Origin: Staphylococcus sp. ACRSN
GTDB taxonomy: Bacteria; Bacillota; Bacilli; Staphylococcales; Staphylococcaceae
Reading direction: 5' to 3'
Length of the DNA stretch: 64,000 bases
NCBI RefSeq assembly: GCF_022346615.1
Contig: NZ_JAKRNS010000011.1
Span: 53,555-117,554 of the forward strand
The position numbers and the translations under genes were made by a program. The notes beneath the pieces are model-generated. The model searched no databases. It worked only from the letters and a program-made list of their open reading frames with translations, and had not been told where the DNA came from. Positions 9,094-18,419 of the stretch are shown here, piece after piece (position 1 is the first letter of the stretch; every line of letters begins with the position of its first letter).

Positions 9094-9555
9094 TTAACCT
9101 TCTTCATTACTCAAAGGTATATTTTTTGTCATTATTACTTTATCCATATGGTATCCTTTTTTTATATTTAATTGTTGCATTAAAACATTTTGTGCAGATA
9201 CAGTACCTTGAATTTGACTAGCACCTTTAACAATTGCCCAATCCTCTATAGCATCTTTTAAACTTGATGCAATACCTTGCCGTCTATAATTTAATGCCAC
9301 ATATAAAAATTCAGTTATCACTTTTTGTTCACCTTTTAGAAAACGCCCCCAAATAACGCCAATAAGTGTTTGATTGCTTGTTTCAACAATTAAAGCATCA
9401 GTTCCATGATATATACCGCTTAAGATCATTTCTTCCCTAAGCGCTATGGACAATGCTGTTTTTTTATAATCTTTTTCTTGTTTTTCTAGCTCATTTTCGT
9501 GTAATTGCGCAACTTTAGAGATGATTTCTTTATCACTATATTTAATAAAGTTCAT
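9094..9555 (-). CDS. GNAT family N-acetyltransferase
   Basis: 153 aa with the GNAT core: beta strands ending in EFLYVALNYRRQGIASSLKDAIEDWA (acetyl-CoA loop RRQGIA, near residues 92-97) and a C-terminal QQLNIKKGY motif. The ribosome site GGAGGTAGT directly precedes ATG 9555. Substrate unknown. The small lipoprotein gene follows 48 bases downstream and may be cotranscribed. Confidence 0.85.
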   Translation of the reverse strand: MNFIKYSDKEIISKVAQLHENELEKQEKDYKKTALSIALREEMILSGIYHGTDALIVETSNQTLIGVIWGRFLKGEQKVITEFLYVALNYRRQGIASSLKDAIEDWAIVKGASQIQGTVSAQNVLMQQLNIKKGYHMDKVIMTKNIPLSNEEG

Positions 9556-9654
9556 ACTACCTCCATAAAATAAAAAGTTATATTGATTTATCCTATTATA
9601 TTCGTCATAATAAGCCTATCATTAATATTCTATAAAAAGGAATGCTAAATTCAA

Positions 9655-10338
9655 ATGAAATCTACTGAAAAATTGATGCGTGAAAATAATGTTAAGTCTT
9701 TAAGGCTTAATAATACGGATAGAGAGATTTTCGAGAATTATATGACGTATGTACGTGCCGATTTAAGTGTGAATCCACATGATTCTGAAAAAATGCTAAA
9801 TCGCATTTTAAATCAGTTATTTAAAGCTGAAAGTAATGGGATGTTAGCTATGGATTTCTTTGATCATGATCCGAAGGCACATGCTAAAAAAGAATTAAAG
9901 AAATTACCAAATGAAACAATTATTAATATATTCAAGTATATTGTTAATCATTTACTACTATTCTTTGGCATATTTTGCTTTTTAAAAGGTTTTATAGGAT
10001 TTTTCATAGGCGCAAACCGCTTATATTTATATACATTTCCAATTATGGTAATGATTGGTATTTTTATAATCTTTCTATTTATATGGATGGTTTTTAAAAC
10101 GGTACAAATGCAGTGCTTTACTAAATCACATTGGACATGGGTAGTTACTTATGTAGTTATTTTGATGCTTTTATCAGCCATCTTCTATGTGTTTTTTATT
10201 CCACAGTCGATGTTAGCTTTCGGTCCTTATATTTTTGTAGGTAATTGGGCATTCATTATCATTTCTTTTATTGTTTTACCTATTGCACTTTATGTAGACC
10301 ATAAGTTTATAAAAAAAGATACTTCTACTTCATTATAA
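9655..10338 (+). CDS. DUF1129 family membrane protein
   Basis: 227 aa. The first ~85 residues are soluble and charged; then come about four membrane segments (near 93-113, 122-146, 162-182, 193-213). The layout and the motif around LNNTDREIFENYMTYVRADL fit DUF1129 (YvlA/YxlG-like). The ribosome site AAAAGGA is about 13 bases from the ATG, longer than usual; an ATG at 9676 is the alternative start. Divergent from the acetyltransferase at 9094. Function unknown. Confidence 0.78.
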   Translation: MKSTEKLMRENNVKSLRLNNTDREIFENYMTYVRADLSVNPHDSEKMLNRILNQLFKAESNGMLAMDFFDHDPKAHAKKELKKLPNETIINIFKYIVNHLLLFFGIFCFLKGFIGFFIGANRLYLYTFPIMVMIGIFIIFLFIWMVFKTVQMQCFTKSHWTWVVTYVVILMLLSAIFYVFFIPQSMLAFGPYIFVGNWAFIIISFIVLPIALYVDHKFIKKDTSTSL

Positions 10339-10373
10339 ACATGTAATCTAAAATCTATAAAATGCTTATTAAT

Positions 10374-10418
10374 AGTCTTTAAGTGAGTTTAAAATATTCA
10401 TTTAAAGGCTACTTTTAT
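10374..10418 (+). terminator. Terminator of the DUF1129 gene
   Basis: A 13-bp stem with G-U pairs (AGTCTTTAAGTGA with TCATTTAAAGGCT) is followed by ACTTTT. Confidence 0.65.
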
Positions 10419-10506
10419 ATGTGAACATTTCTAATTCAATTCTTCATCGTTTCACCTTCATTAATTATTATTTCCTCAAAAAAATCTATTGTTATTTAGA
10501 AAAATT

Positions 10507-10562
10507 AAAAAAACACTTTTCTTGAATTCATAATAACTTGAATTCAAAAAAGTGTTTTTAAA
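10507..10562 (-). terminator. Terminator of the MFS gene at 10594
   Basis: Long stem: AAACACTTTT and TTGAATTCA on the left pair with TGAATTCAA and AAAAGTGTTTT on the right; T-rich flanks on both strands could make it bidirectional. Confidence 0.8.
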
Positions 10563-10593
10563 ATATTACCAAAAATTTTGGTACGTTTGTTTA

Positions 10594-11760
10594 TTAACCT
10601 AATTCAATAGCGTCTTCTTTTTTCTCTACAGCAATGCTAATAAACAAGAATATTAAACCTATAATTGTTAGTATCGGAGCAATTAAACTCAATGATGCCA
10701 GTGGCAAATTGGTTACCACTACACCACCGATAAATGCACCCAATGCATTACCTAAATTGAATGCTGATTGGTTCAATGTACTTGCTAGTGTTGGCGCATC
10801 TTTCGAAATTAATGTGCTTTTGAATTGTAACGAAGGACTCATACTAAATCCAATAAGTCCAAAGAAGAATATTCCTGCAACCATAAGAATGCTATTTGTT
10901 TGTACAAAATATAGCAAAATGAAATACAAAATAAAGATTACAAAAATAATTTTAAGTGCCTTATTTAGATTCCAGTCAGCTAATTTTCCACCTACAATAT
11001 TGCCCAATGTCACACCCACACCGAAAATAATTAATAAATAAGAAATTAAATTTTCTGGAACATGCGAAACTTCTGTTAATGTTGAAGAAATGTATGTGAA
11101 ATAAGCAAATACACTACTAAATCCAAACAACGTTACTGCTAATGTTAACCACAAACGTTTTTCTTTTAATATTTTCAGTTCGTTAACTACTGATGATTTA
11201 ACAGTTTCACGACGCATTGGAACAAAGATTATTATTCCAATCAATGCAAGAACACCAATAATTGAAATGATTATAAATGTCATTGGCCAACCAAAGTTTT
11301 GACCAACTAATGTGCCAAAAGGTACACCTAAGATATTACTTAAACTAAGTCCCATAAACATAAGTGCCATTGCACTTGCTCGTTTTTCCGGATTGACCAT
11401 GCTTGCCGCTAGAATAGAACCTATGCCAAAGAAAGAACCATGTGCTAAAGAAGTTATAATTCTACTCGTCATCATTAAGCCATAATTTGGACTCATTGCT
11501 ACAGCAATATTCCCTAATATAAAGATTCCCATAAGAACGAGTAAGAGATATTTTCTATTCCATTTAATCGTTAACATTACTAATATTGGACCACCGATGG
11601 CTACACCTAATGCGTAACCAGTAATCAGTTGACCTGCTTGGCTTACTGTAACATCAAAATCACGTGCAATATTCGGTAATAGTCCCATAATTACAAATTC
11701 TGACATCCCTATCGCAAAAGCACCTATTGCAAGCATCCAAATTGCCACTGGATATTTCAT
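10594..11760 (-). CDS. MFS efflux transporter, DHA1 type (AraJ/YdhP-like)
   Basis: 388 aa with twelve membrane segments. The start at 11760 is chosen because GGAGG lies 9 bases upstream; an ATG at 11793 has no ribosome site. N-terminal IWMLAIGAFAIGMSEFVIMG and the following ITGYALGVAIGGP are typical of DHA1 transporters annotated as sugar, arabinose or purine efflux proteins (AraJ, YdhP, PbuE). The drug/H+ antiport mechanism is known for the family; the substrate here is unknown. Single gene with its own terminator. Confidence 0.85.
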   Translation of the reverse strand: MKYPVAIWMLAIGAFAIGMSEFVIMGLLPNIARDFDVTVSQAGQLITGYALGVAIGGPILVMLTIKWNRKYLLLVLMGIFILGNIAVAMSPNYGLMMTSRIITSLAHGSFFGIGSILAASMVNPEKRASAMALMFMGLSLSNILGVPFGTLVGQNFGWPMTFIIISIIGVLALIGIIIFVPMRRETVKSSVVNELKILKEKRLWLTLAVTLFGFSSVFAYFTYISSTLTEVSHVPENLISYLLIIFGVGVTLGNIVGGKLADWNLNKALKIIFVIFILYFILLYFVQTNSILMVAGIFFFGLIGFSMSPSLQFKSTLISKDAPTLASTLNQSAFNLGNALGAFIGGVVVTNLPLASLSLIAPILTIIGLIFLFISIAVEKKEDAIELG

Positions 11761-12033
11761 ATTTTGGTTTCCTCCGTTTTCAATTTTTTTCAAACATGCT
11801 TGTGATTATACTAAAAATTGCTATCTGAAAACAAGAGAGTTGCTTAAATTTAATTATTTTTTATAAATAATACGCTTACATTTAAATTAAACTAACAAAA
11901 TTTCACTAAACTTAATATAGTTAGCTATTAAAAACAATAAAAATAAAATAGAGTTAACTACCAACATAATATAAGTAATTTGAAAAATACCTTTAATGTT
12001 AATAGTTAACTCTTTAATTATTATTTACCATAT

Positions 12034-12522
12034 TTAATTAATTAATAACGCATCTAGGAAGAACCAAATAACCATAATCAGCATAACTATTGCCTGGGCT
12101 ACTGAACTCGCTAAAAATGCGATAACTGAACCAAAGCTTGCTTTCAATGCCTTTGTAAAATTAGGTTCTTGAATTAATTCGACAATGAATACTGCTGCAA
12201 AAGGTATAATAATGATACCAAATGGTGGAAATACAAAACATCCTATAATTACACCAATTAGTGCAGCATATTCACTAAGTTTAGATCCGCCAAATTTATT
12301 TACAAAATATTTATTCATTAAGAAATCCGCCAATAAGATAAATAACGTAAATAAAATCATGGATACATAAAACACCCAAGTTAAATGATGATTATTAAAT
12401 CCAAATTGATAAATTAAAAATCCTATCCATAAAACTAATACTGAAGGAATAATAGGTTTAACCAATCCGATAAAGGCTAAGATAAATGATAATATAATTA
12501 ATATCCATAAGATAGCTGACAA
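12034..12522 (-). CDS. DUF456 family membrane protein
   Basis: 162 aa, very hydrophobic, with about five membrane segments and the DUF456 pattern GxKPIIPSVLVLWIG near residue 20 and PFGIIIIPFAAVFIVEL near 100. The start is a TTG at 12522, one base after the upstream MFS stop, with GGTGA as ribosome site, so it is translationally coupled to that gene. Function unknown; the coupling suggests a role with the transporter. Confidence 0.82.
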   Translation of the reverse strand: MSAILWILIILSFILAFIGLVKPIIPSVLVLWIGFLIYQFGFNNHHLTWVFYVSMILFTLFILLADFLMNKYFVNKFGGSKLSEYAALIGVIIGCFVFPPFGIIIIPFAAVFIVELIQEPNFTKALKASFGSVIAFLASSVAQAIVMLIMVIWFFLDALLIN

Positions 12523-12523
12523 T

Positions 12524-13735
12524 TTATTTCACCGTACTTTCTTCTGTGAATTGTTGATCTTTCGTAAAGAATATAAGTACCATACCAACAAAAATAGATA
12601 TTGCCGATATAAAGAACACATTACCTAAGCCAACCCATTGGCCCATAATTCCTCCCAATAGATTACCACATAACTGACCGATAACCATTGCATTTGCAAA
12701 TAATGTAGATGCATATCCTGGAAAATCAGGTAAAATGTCCTGGAAATAACTAATTCCCAATCCTAATAATATAGCTAAGAAAATAGCTAAAAATACTTGT
12801 CCAACAAACATCATGATTAAGTTCTCAAATACACCGATGCTGAAATAAAATAATCCACCAAACAATCCACCTAACATCAATAGTGTTCGTGTTTCAAGTT
12901 TAGCTGATAATACACCTAGTAGTACCATAAACGGAACTTCCAATCCTGCACATAAACTAGCAAGACCACCAACATAACCTTGAGGCTCTTTCAAATATTT
13001 TGTAACATACAATGGCATATTTAACGTATACATCCATTGACCAATATGTAAAAGTATAAATGCTACAAAAGGAACGAATAAACGTTTATCACGTAACATA
13101 TTCGGTGCTTCCGCTTCTACATGTGTAACGTCTGACACACTCTTCTTAGTCTGAATATCTTTAAAGAAGAATAATTGTAAAATCAGGGTAAACAGTATAA
13201 TTGAAATTGTTCCTGCAAATAATCCTGAATAACCATTAATTTGTAGTAATAAAGCTCCTATTAATGGACCAAATAAAAACCCAAAAGAAAACATTGACCG
13301 TAATACCGCATTTGCAAACTTCGCCTTATCTCTAGAAGCTGATGCATTTATCGATTCTCTTGCTGATGCATACATCTGAGGCATCGCAGGCGCAAAGCAT
13401 CCTTGAAATATTGCATAAATCAAGATAAATATCCAAATCTCATGGATGTAAAAATATATGGAAAAGCTTAATGCACCCATAAATAATGCACTGACGATAA
13501 TTAATTTTCTATTGATATCGTGTGTATCGGAAAAACGTGCGACAATGGTGTTCATAATAAACTGACTAATAGCAGCTAAAGCCAATAGTAGACCGTACTG
13601 CGAGGATGTCATACCTAATTCATTGGTAGCAAATAAAATGAGATACGGCACTGTAATCGCAATACCCATCCCTAATAACATCATATTTACTACAAACAAC
13701 TTATAATTCTTAATATGTAGTAAAGCTCCAAACAT
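12524..13735 (-). CDS. MFS transporter, SetA/SotB-like
   Basis: 403 aa with twelve membrane segments. The central cytoplasmic loop (about residues 190-215) is charged. The sequence near 65-75 (ARFSDTHDINRK) is the MFS A-like motif. The general look is of SetA-type sugar or drug efflux permeases. It is followed directly by DUF456 and preceded (87 bp) by a LysR regulator on the same strand, so the three may form a regulator-transporter unit. Substrate unknown. Confidence 0.8.
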   Translation of the reverse strand: MFGALLHIKNYKLFVVNMMLLGMGIAITVPYLILFATNELGMTSSQYGLLLALAAISQFIMNTIVARFSDTHDINRKLIIVSALFMGALSFSIYFYIHEIWIFILIYAIFQGCFAPAMPQMYASARESINASASRDKAKFANAVLRSMFSFGFLFGPLIGALLLQINGYSGLFAGTISIILFTLILQLFFFKDIQTKKSVSDVTHVEAEAPNMLRDKRLFVPFVAFILLHIGQWMYTLNMPLYVTKYLKEPQGYVGGLASLCAGLEVPFMVLLGVLSAKLETRTLLMLGGLFGGLFYFSIGVFENLIMMFVGQVFLAIFLAILLGLGISYFQDILPDFPGYASTLFANAMVIGQLCGNLLGGIMGQWVGLGNVFFISAISIFVGMVLIFFTKDQQFTEESTVK

Positions 13736-13822
13736 TGATTTTACCCCAATTCTTATTAATTATGTTTGCTTTTCATACACGCATTGCATCAAACTGAATA
13801 TTTAGTAACTATTGTTCAAAGA

Positions 13823-14680
13823 TTAAGACTCAACATATTCCATCATCAGATTAATGAAGGACTCAACTTGAGGTAATTGTAACATGCTCGCATCATAACT
13901 CATATATGTCGACCTGATTAATGGTTTTTCATCGATGTTTACGCGTTTAAATTCAAACTGCTCATGATCTAAATGACGCATCATTATTTCAGGTAATATT
14001 GTCACTCCAACACCATTTAGTAGCATTTCCTTACAAGTTGCAACTTGGTCTACTGTAATCATTGCTCGATAATCTTGTCCGATTTGACTACCGTACCATT
14101 CTTTAATCTGATTTATATAAATTGGATCGGCTTGAAACTCGATAAACGGTAACTTATCTACTTCATCAAATCTATTCTTTGGATGAATAAAATAGTGTTC
14201 ATCATTAAATAAATGTGTATTACTTAAGTTCATAATTTTATTACCACGAATAATGATGACATGGTAATCTCTATGATTTGCTTTTATCTGTTCACTTGAA
14301 CCTACTTGTACTTGAATTTCTACGTTTGGAAATTGTCTCGTATACAAGTTCAACACTTCTGGTAATAAGGTTTGACCAATTAAAGATGAGCACCCTATAG
14401 AAATCGTCCCATTAACTTCCCCAATATGTGCTTGCATCTTATCGAGAAAAAGACGTTCTCTATTCAACATATCTCTTGCATGTTCAATAATCATTGTACC
14501 TTCTGTCGTTGTGATGAGTTGCTTCTTTGTTCGAATAAAGATTTCCACACCAAATGCATTCTCAATCGTTTTCAAACGTTGTGTCACTGCTGGTTGTGAA
14601 ATGTATAGGATTTCAGCAGCTTTTCTAAGTGTTTTCGTTTCATCTAAAGTAGTTAACAAGCGATAATCATCAATCTTCAT
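13823..14680 (-). CDS. LysR-family transcriptional regulator
   Basis: 285 aa. The N-terminal winged helix (residues 1-60; LRKAAEILYISQPAVTQRLK) is standard LysR, followed by the linker helix and a periplasmic-binding-like effector domain (about 90-285). LysR proteins bind ATA-rich dyads and respond to small metabolites. The likely targets are the co-directional MFS/DUF456 genes just downstream; the 14681-14926 region contains AT-rich dyads that could be its own operator. Effector unknown. Confidence 0.88.
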   Translation of the reverse strand: MKIDDYRLLTTLDETKTLRKAAEILYISQPAVTQRLKTIENAFGVEIFIRTKKQLITTTEGTMIIEHARDMLNRERLFLDKMQAHIGEVNGTISIGCSSLIGQTLLPEVLNLYTRQFPNVEIQVQVGSSEQIKANHRDYHVIIIRGNKIMNLSNTHLFNDEHYFIHPKNRFDEVDKLPFIEFQADPIYINQIKEWYGSQIGQDYRAMITVDQVATCKEMLLNGVGVTILPEIMMRHLDHEQFEFKRVNIDEKPLIRSTYMSYDASMLQLPQVESFINLMMEYVES

Positions 14681-14926
14681 ATTATCCCCCTATGTGCTCA
14701 AAAAGAACATGTCGCTCATTTAATAATCAATGCATTTATCATTAATTTATATAGTTATAAATAGTAAATTAGTTATTCAATCCTAATTCACCAAAATCAT
14801 TGATATATTAACTATAATTATTACTATAACATGATTATATCTATCTCGATATAACCATTCTTGCCCATTTTAATTATCAATGTATTAATAATTAAAACTA
14901 GAAAATAGATGCTGATATTTTAATTC

Positions 14927-15634
14927 TTAGTGCTTTTTATTATGCTCTTCTTGATCAGTTTGATCGTTTTTATTATGAGATAAATTACTACGCTCGTACT
15001 TTTGGTTTATATGCTTTGCTGGATTTGATTTGGTACTTTGTTGATTACGCTCATTCTTTTTATGTTTTGGGTGTTTATAAGGCTTTTTAGCTTTTGGTTT
15101 ATGTTTAATTTTATGGTAACAGTACATGATTTTTTCTTGCATCGTTTTAAAGTCTTCATCAATTTTTATCATTAATTGATGTGCAATAACATATGCTTCA
15201 TGATATTGCTTTCTAGTTATTTGTCCTTGGTCTAATGCACGTTGTAAATCATCTTCGTCAACGAGTTCATATTCTCCATTTGGAAGTACTAATACATCTA
15301 GACATAAATCTATAGTTCGAGCATTTCCTTTTTGTGTTACATTTTTTATATTTATATCGAAGTAATACTCTAACGGATTGCCTTTGTCATCTAACATCAC
15401 TGTGATACTATAGCGTTTCTTTTCAGGTAAAATTTGTAACCATTGATAATTATCATCGGCGACGATAATATTTTGCCCGACAACACTGACCTCTAAAGGT
15501 TCACGTACTTTTTTCATCGTCACTAAACCGATGATTCCTTTATACTTATTATTATTCACCTTTACTTCTGTATACTCTCTATCAATGATGCGACGCCAGT
15601 GACGCTTATCAATATATTTTACTTTCACTGCCAT
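14927..15634 (-). CDS. DUF402 domain protein with basic low-complexity tail
   Basis: About 235 aa. Residues ~1-165 match the DUF402 (FomD/Ntdp-like beta-barrel) pattern: DKRHWRRIID, then IDLCLDVLVLPNGEYELVDEDDL, with conserved acidic residues that bind divalent metal in nucleotide phosphatases of this fold. From ~165 the chain becomes Lys/His/Asn/Gln-rich and disordered, ending EEHNKKH. Start choice is ambiguous: AAGGAG is 3 bases from ATG 15634 and 9 bases from GTG 15628. It may hydrolyse nucleotides, but the tail is unusual for the family. Confidence 0.8.
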   Translation of the reverse strand: MAVKVKYIDKRHWRRIIDREYTEVKVNNNKYKGIIGLVTMKKVREPLEVSVVGQNIIVADDNYQWLQILPEKKRYSITVMLDDKGNPLEYYFDINIKNVTQKGNARTIDLCLDVLVLPNGEYELVDEDDLQRALDQGQITRKQYHEAYVIAHQLMIKIDEDFKTMQEKIMYCYHKIKHKPKAKKPYKHPKHKKNERNQQSTKSNPAKHINQKYERSNLSHNKNDQTDQEEHNKKH

Positions 15635-15762
15635 CAACTCCTTGTCATTATTATATATAACTGGCTTCTATGTGTCATCTGTTGTTACGTTTTTCTATGC
15701 AAAATCACATTGCGAAATTTATTTAGTACTATTGTACTATATTTCATGGCGCAAAAGCGAAA

Positions 15763-15791
15763 TTGACATTACTTTTGAATTCTGTTAAATT
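15763..15791 (+). promoter_or_regulatory. Sigma-A type promoter of the MetE-like gene
   Basis: TTGACA at 15763-15768, a 17-bp spacer, then TAAATT at 15786-15791, about 45 bases before the start codon. Confidence 0.65.
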
Positions 15792-15837
15792 TTATTTATA
15801 TTTTTCAGAAAATTCTTAACAAAGAGGAGATGCAGTC

Positions 15838-16950
15838 ATGACATTAACACAAAGACCTTTTAGAGCAGATCATGTTGGTAGTTTATTGCGACCACAACGC
15901 TTAAAAGATGCACGTGCTGATTATCAAAATAACGTTATCGATGCTACTGCTTTAAAGCAAATCGAAGACGAAGAAATTGAACATATTATAGAAAAGCAAT
16001 TAGAAGTAGGTTTACATAGTATTACAGATGGTGAATTTCGTCGAAGTTGGTGGCACTTTGATTTCTTAGAAAATTTGGAAGGTGTTCAAGGCTATACTTC
16101 CGATAAAGGTTTATCATTTGCGGGTGTAGAAACACGAAATCACAATGTACAAGTTGTTGCTAAAGTAGCTTTCAATTCTGAACATCCTCATTTTGAACAC
16201 TTTAAGTTTTTACATGACAAAGTAAATGGTCGTGCTACTGCAAAAGTTTCCATTCCAAGTCCAAACCAACTTTTCCATCCAGATATTTTAAATGAAGAGA
16301 TTTATCCTAATATTGACGATTTTGCTAAAGATGTTGCTCAAGCATATCACGATAGTTTGCTTAAATTTTATGAATTAGGTGCACGATATATTCAATTAGA
16401 TGACGTATATTGGGCAAACTTAACTTCAGGAACTCAAAAAACTCGTGGTAGAGATCGTTCTGAAGAAGAAAAAGAAGTTGCTCGACAACTCGCTTATCGT
16501 GTAGTAAATGATGCAGTTAAAGATTTACCAGAGGACTTACTTATAACAACACATATTTGTCGTGGCAATTACAAGTCAACATGGGCTATTTCTGGTGGTT
16601 ATGAACCAATCGCCCCTTACTTATTCGAAGAAAATTTAGGTGGTTTCTTCTTAGAATATGATGATGAGCGTTCTGGTGATTTTGAACCATTACGCTACTT
16701 CCCTAAAGATCAATCTGCAGCTGTGCTTGGTTTATTCACTTCCAAAAATGGAGAATTAGAAGATAAAGCAACGGTATTAAAATGTATTAAAGAAGCTCAA
16801 AATTATATCGAATTAGACCAAATTTGCTTAAGTCCACAGTGTGGATTTGCTTCTACAGAAGAAGGAAATAAATTAACTGAAGACGAACAATGGCAAAAAT
16901 TGGCTTATGTTGTAGAAATCGCTAACGAAGTATTCGGTACGGCAAAATAA
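15838..16950 (+). CDS. Cobalamin-independent methionine synthase family protein (YxjG/YxjH-like)
   Basis: 370 aa, the size of short YxjG/YxjH proteins corresponding to the C-terminal half of MetE. The zinc-site pattern is visible: HICRGN (His and Cys near residues 239-241) and SPQCGFAS (Cys near 335). RADHVGSLLRP at the start and TDGEFRRSWWHFDF near 62-75 are hallmarks. It probably transfers a methyl group to homocysteine or a related thiol; the methyl donor is unclear because the folate-binding N-terminal half of MetE is absent. Single gene with a clear promoter, GAGGAG ribosome site and terminator. Confidence 0.9.
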   Translation: MTLTQRPFRADHVGSLLRPQRLKDARADYQNNVIDATALKQIEDEEIEHIIEKQLEVGLHSITDGEFRRSWWHFDFLENLEGVQGYTSDKGLSFAGVETRNHNVQVVAKVAFNSEHPHFEHFKFLHDKVNGRATAKVSIPSPNQLFHPDILNEEIYPNIDDFAKDVAQAYHDSLLKFYELGARYIQLDDVYWANLTSGTQKTRGRDRSEEEKEVARQLAYRVVNDAVKDLPEDLLITTHICRGNYKSTWAISGGYEPIAPYLFEENLGGFFLEYDDERSGDFEPLRYFPKDQSAAVLGLFTSKNGELEDKATVLKCIKEAQNYIELDQICLSPQCGFASTEEGNKLTEDEQWQKLAYVVEIANEVFGTAK

Positions 16951-16951
16951 C

Positions 16952-17002
16952 AAAAAAGAAAGTTATCACACAATGCTTCTTGCATGTGATAACTTTCTTT
17001 TT
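16952..17002. terminator. Bidirectional terminator (MetE-like / cupin)
   Basis: An 18-bp stem (AAAAAAGAAAGTTATCAC with its complement, 16952-16970 and 16984-17002) lies between convergent genes, with A-tract left and T-tract right. Confidence 0.88.
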
Positions 17003-17008
17003 TATGTG

Positions 17009-17512
17009 TTAATTATATTTTGTTATTTCTGATTGCGACAATGCATACTTGTTATTAATTTCTAATAAATGGGGAAATTGCTTGTTAAGTTGCTCAGTAC
17101 TTAACATCTCAAAATTATTGAAATCAAAGGCTGGTTGACACATACAACCTACGAGCGCATACCCAACACCGTCCTCAATTGAAGATGCAAATATTGTGCC
17201 TTTAGGTACAACGTATTGTAATACATCACCTGCTTCAATATTTTGTCCAACTGTTACCTTATTATATAATCCATTCGCATCAATCATATGAATAGTTAAA
17301 GAATCTCCAGCATGGTAATACCAAATTTCATCCACATCAATACGATGAAAATGTGAAATATTGTCATGCGTTAGCAAGAAATAAATACTTGAATAAGCAG
17401 CACGCGCTGTCACTTCATCTTGCTCACCTTTAATTATTTCCTTATAATAACCACCTTCAGGATGTGGGGTTAGTTCTAGTTGATCAACCCATTTTTTTAC
17501 TGTAGTCATCAT
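17009..17512 (-). CDS. DUF985 cupin protein
   Basis: 167 aa with the cupin_5 (DUF985) order: HPEGGYYKE (17-25), YFLLTHDNISHFHRIDVDEIWYYHAGD split over 45-70 with the His pair, and PKGTIFAS (103-110). A single double-stranded beta-helix fold; enzymatic role unknown. Its ATG lies one base after the yebC stop, with no strong ribosome site, so translation is probably coupled to yebC. Confidence 0.88.
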   Translation of the reverse strand: MMTTVKKWVDQLELTPHPEGGYYKEIIKGEQDEVTARAAYSSIYFLLTHDNISHFHRIDVDEIWYYHAGDSLTIHMIDANGLYNKVTVGQNIEAGDVLQYVVPKGTIFASSIEDGVGYALVGCMCQPAFDFNNFEMLSTEQLNKQFPHLLEINNKYALSQSEITKYN

Positions 17513-17513
17513 C

Positions 17514-18230
17514 TTATTTCAAATCCACATTATGGAACACATTTTGAACGTCTTCTAATTCTTCTAAGGCATCAATTAATCCTTCAAACGTTACTTGATC
17601 TTCTTCTGACAATTCAATATCAGTTTGTGGTAACATTTCAAATTCTGCCACTTTAAAGGTTTCAACACCAAATGCTCTCAACGCATCTTGCACTTGTGCG
17701 AAGTGATCAGGTTCTGCATAAACAATTGTTAAACCATCTTCATCAATAACATCTCTAACGTCAACATCTTGTTCCATCAAAGCTTCTAAGGTATCATCTG
17801 CAGATTTACCTTCTATACCAAATACAGCTGTGTAATCAAACATATAGGCAACTGATCCAGATACACCCATATTGCCACCATTTTTACCAAAAGCTGAACG
17901 TACATCAGATGCAGTTCTATTTACATTGTTTGTTAGTGCATCAACGATAATCATTGATCCACTTGGACCAAAGCCCTCGTATCTTAATTCATCAAAGTTT
18001 TCCTCGCCTGCACCTTTTGCTTTTTCAATCGCTCTATCAATAATATGATTAGGCACTGAATATGTCTTAGCTCGTTCTAAAGTTAGTCGTAGCGCTTGGT
18101 TAGATTCTGGATTAGGTTCTCCTGATTTAGCTGCTACATATATTTCTTTACCGAATTTCGCATAAATTCGACTTGTATTCTTATCCTTTTGGGCCTTTTT
18201 TTCTTTAATATTATTCCATTTACGTCCCAT
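17514..18230 (-). CDS. YebC/PmpR-TACO1 family protein
   Basis: 238 aa, standard for YebC. It starts [16 protein letters not shown], characteristic of the shorter Gram-positive YebC2-like form (the other form starts with MAGHSKW), followed by [10 protein letters not shown] and [15 protein letters not shown]. Proteins of this family have been called transcription regulators; recent work on the family links it to relief of ribosome stalling at proline tracts. Upstream of, and touching, the cupin gene. Confidence 0.93.
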   Translation of the reverse strand: MGRKWNNIKEKKAQKDKNTSRIYAKFGKEIYVAAKSGEPNPESNQALRLTLERAKTYSVPNHIIDRAIEKAKGAGEENFDELRYEGFGPSGSMIIVDALTNNVNRTASDVRSAFGKNGGNMGVSGSVAYMFDYTAVFGIEGKSADDTLEALMEQDVDVRDVIDEDGLTIVYAEPDHFAQVQDALRAFGVETFKVAEFEMLPQTDIELSEEDQVTFEGLIDALEELEDVQNVFHNVDLK

Positions 18231-18348
18231 ATCGTCATCTCACTTTCTCGATAAATACTTTAACTACCATGATATATTATACAATATTTTCCATGTATAA
18301 CATAGATGTACGCCTACTTAATGTAATTATTCAGTTTGTATAAAAAAT

Positions 18349-18382
18349 GCACACTTAAACTTACGCAATAATTTAAGTGTGC
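18349..18382 (-). terminator. Terminator of the BI-1-like gene
   Basis: GCACACTTAAA (18349-18359) pairs with TTTAAGTGTGC (18372-18382); reading leftwards it is followed by a run of T (the A-tract before 18349). Confidence 0.8.
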
Positions 18383-18419
18383 TTGAACTACATATTTAAG
18401 TGTAAACATTTAAACAGAA

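Noticed and set aside
10634..11041. 135-codon + strand frame inside the MFS gene
   Set aside because: Antisense shadow of a membrane protein gene, with no ribosome site or known motif.
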